DNA from: an uncultured Bacteroidales bacterium
GTDB lineage: Bacteria > Bacteroidota > Bacteroidia > Bacteroidales > UBA932
Direction of reading: 5' to 3'
Length of the DNA: 64,000 bases
Assembly (NCBI GenBank): GCA_946185745.1
Contig: CAMHKQ010000002.1
Location: 46,093-110,092, forward strand
This document shows, piece by piece, positions 63,606-64,000 of the stretch. The position numbers and the translations under genes were made by a program. How positions within the stretch are numbered: position 1 is the first letter of the stretch; the number at the start of each line of letters is the position of its first letter. The notes beneath the pieces were generated by a model that did no database searches, was not told the origin of the DNA, and worked only from the letters and a program-made list of their open reading frames with translations.

Positions 63606-63670
63606 AAAAACCCCTGAAATTGATCCTACCCCCGGTCCTAGACGCCGGGGGTAAGCGCGATAATGGCGGA
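63606..63670. repeat. Hairpin repeat, copy 3
   Basis: AAAAACCCCTGAAATTGATC leads to arm TACCCCCGG (63627-63635), a nine-base loop and a perfect complement CCGGGGGTA (63645-63653). The tail AGCGCGATAATGGCGGA matches the tail of copy 2. It lies between convergent 3' ends, 6.8 kb from the other copies. Confidence 0.7.
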
Positions 63671-63683
63671 TTTTGCGCCTGGC

Positions 63684-64000
63684 TTACCGCCTCGTGATGG
63701 AGGCGCCGAGGGCGCGGAGGCGACCGTCGATGTCCTCGTAGCCGCGGTCTATCTGCTCGATGTTGTCGATTTCGCTCGTGCCCTTGGCGCTCATGGCGGC
63801 AAGCAGCAGGGCGATACCCGCACGGATGTCGGGGCTGGTCATGCGGCCGGCGCGCAGGCGGAACTTGTGGTCGTGGCCGATCACCACGGCGCGGTGCGGG
63901 TCGCACAGGATAATCTGCGCACCCATGTCGATGAGTTTGTCCACGAAGAACAGGCGGCTCTCGAACATCTTCTGGTGAATGAGCACGCTGCCCTTGCACT
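63684..64000 (-). CDS. murA: UDP-N-acetylglucosamine 1-carboxyvinyltransferase (C-terminal part, cut by window end)
   Basis: The last 105 residues or so of the protein are present: [96 protein letters not shown]. This is the conserved end of MurA, the first committed enzyme of peptidoglycan synthesis, which joins phosphoenolpyruvate to UDP-GlcNAc. The active-site Cys region lies outside the window. The 5' end runs off the edge; the internal ATG at 63986 is not the start. Confidence 0.94.
   Translation of the reverse strand, partial: CKGSVLIHQKMFESRLFFVDKLIDMGAQIILCDPHRAVVIGHDHKFRLRAGRMTSPDIRAGIALLLAAMSAKGTSEIDNIEQIDRGYEDIDGRLRALGASITRR

Overview
The window looks like an ordinary chromosomal segment of a fairly GC-rich member of the Bacteroidota, most likely order Bacteroidales. 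The evidence is: many starts are preceded by the Bacteroidota -7 promoter element TAnnTTTG, in four cases (counting only clear ones) with a TTG about 19-20 bases upstream; SecD and SecF are fused; glycyl-tRNA synthetase is the single-chain type; there is a fumarate reductase/succinate dehydrogenase pair of the Bacteroidota type; and there are many short SPII lipoproteins, BIG2 and BACON domain proteins, a TonB transducer with a proline-rich linker, a Ser-type sulfatase and a tricorn-like protease. I cannot name genus or species. There are 48 genes, two of them cut by the window ends. No rRNA, tRNA, IS element, prophage or CRISPR array was seen. No gene-free stretch exceeds 300 bases; the longest is 247 bases (22163-22409), between mfd and ruvB.

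Layout. 1-9.9 kb: a Na/Pi cotransporter fragment, a large secreted protein with an HExxH motif, beta-propeller and predicted C-terminal barrel, an orphan lipoprotein of the radical-SAM-associated type, a CpXC protein, galactokinase, a small lipoprotein, a six-repeat BIG2 lipoprotein and an exported endonuclease/exonuclease/phosphatase protein. 9.9-22.2 kb: ychF, then a leftward block of ppiD-like chaperone, lptC, TPR protein, outer-membrane protein and coaX, followed by a sulfatase coupled to mfd. 22.2-36.4 kb: ruvB, frdA/sdhA-frdB/sdhB, hflX, tonB, ybeY-mnmG, ruvA, sufS-sufE-sufT-folK, glyS and a degenerate thiL homologue. 36.3-43.2 kb: dnaE and secDF. 43.3-64 kb: a PD40 protein, an SDR, an M6 protease with a BACON lipoprotein, malQ, aspS, two PII-like genes with a DUF1538 transporter, a lipoprotein peptide deformylase, yhhQ-queF, a CpsB-like PHP phosphatase, a tricorn-like S41 protease, a transglutaminase lipoprotein and the end of murA.

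The most interesting signals are non-coding. A perfect 16-bp palindrome matching the ParB site parS lies inside mnmG (30418-30433). About 8 kb away, the AT-rich mfd/ruvB gap holds a cluster of DnaA-box-like 9-mers. Together they suggest that the chromosome origin is in or near this window. Upstream of yhhQ-queF the leader can fold into an H-type pseudoknot with the architecture of a class I preQ1 riboswitch, which fits a queuosine-precursor transporter and QueF. A small family of CTACCCCC/GGGGGTAG hairpin repeats occurs at 56783-56900 and again at 63606-63670.

Protein-level oddities are a deformylase with a lipoprotein signal, a ThiL-family protein that has lost its nucleotide/metal motifs but keeps its fold motifs, a DUF1538 transporter with two adjacent PII-like regulators, an frd/sdh locus without its cytochrome b gene, and an exonuclease reading frame that runs through the next gene's promoter.
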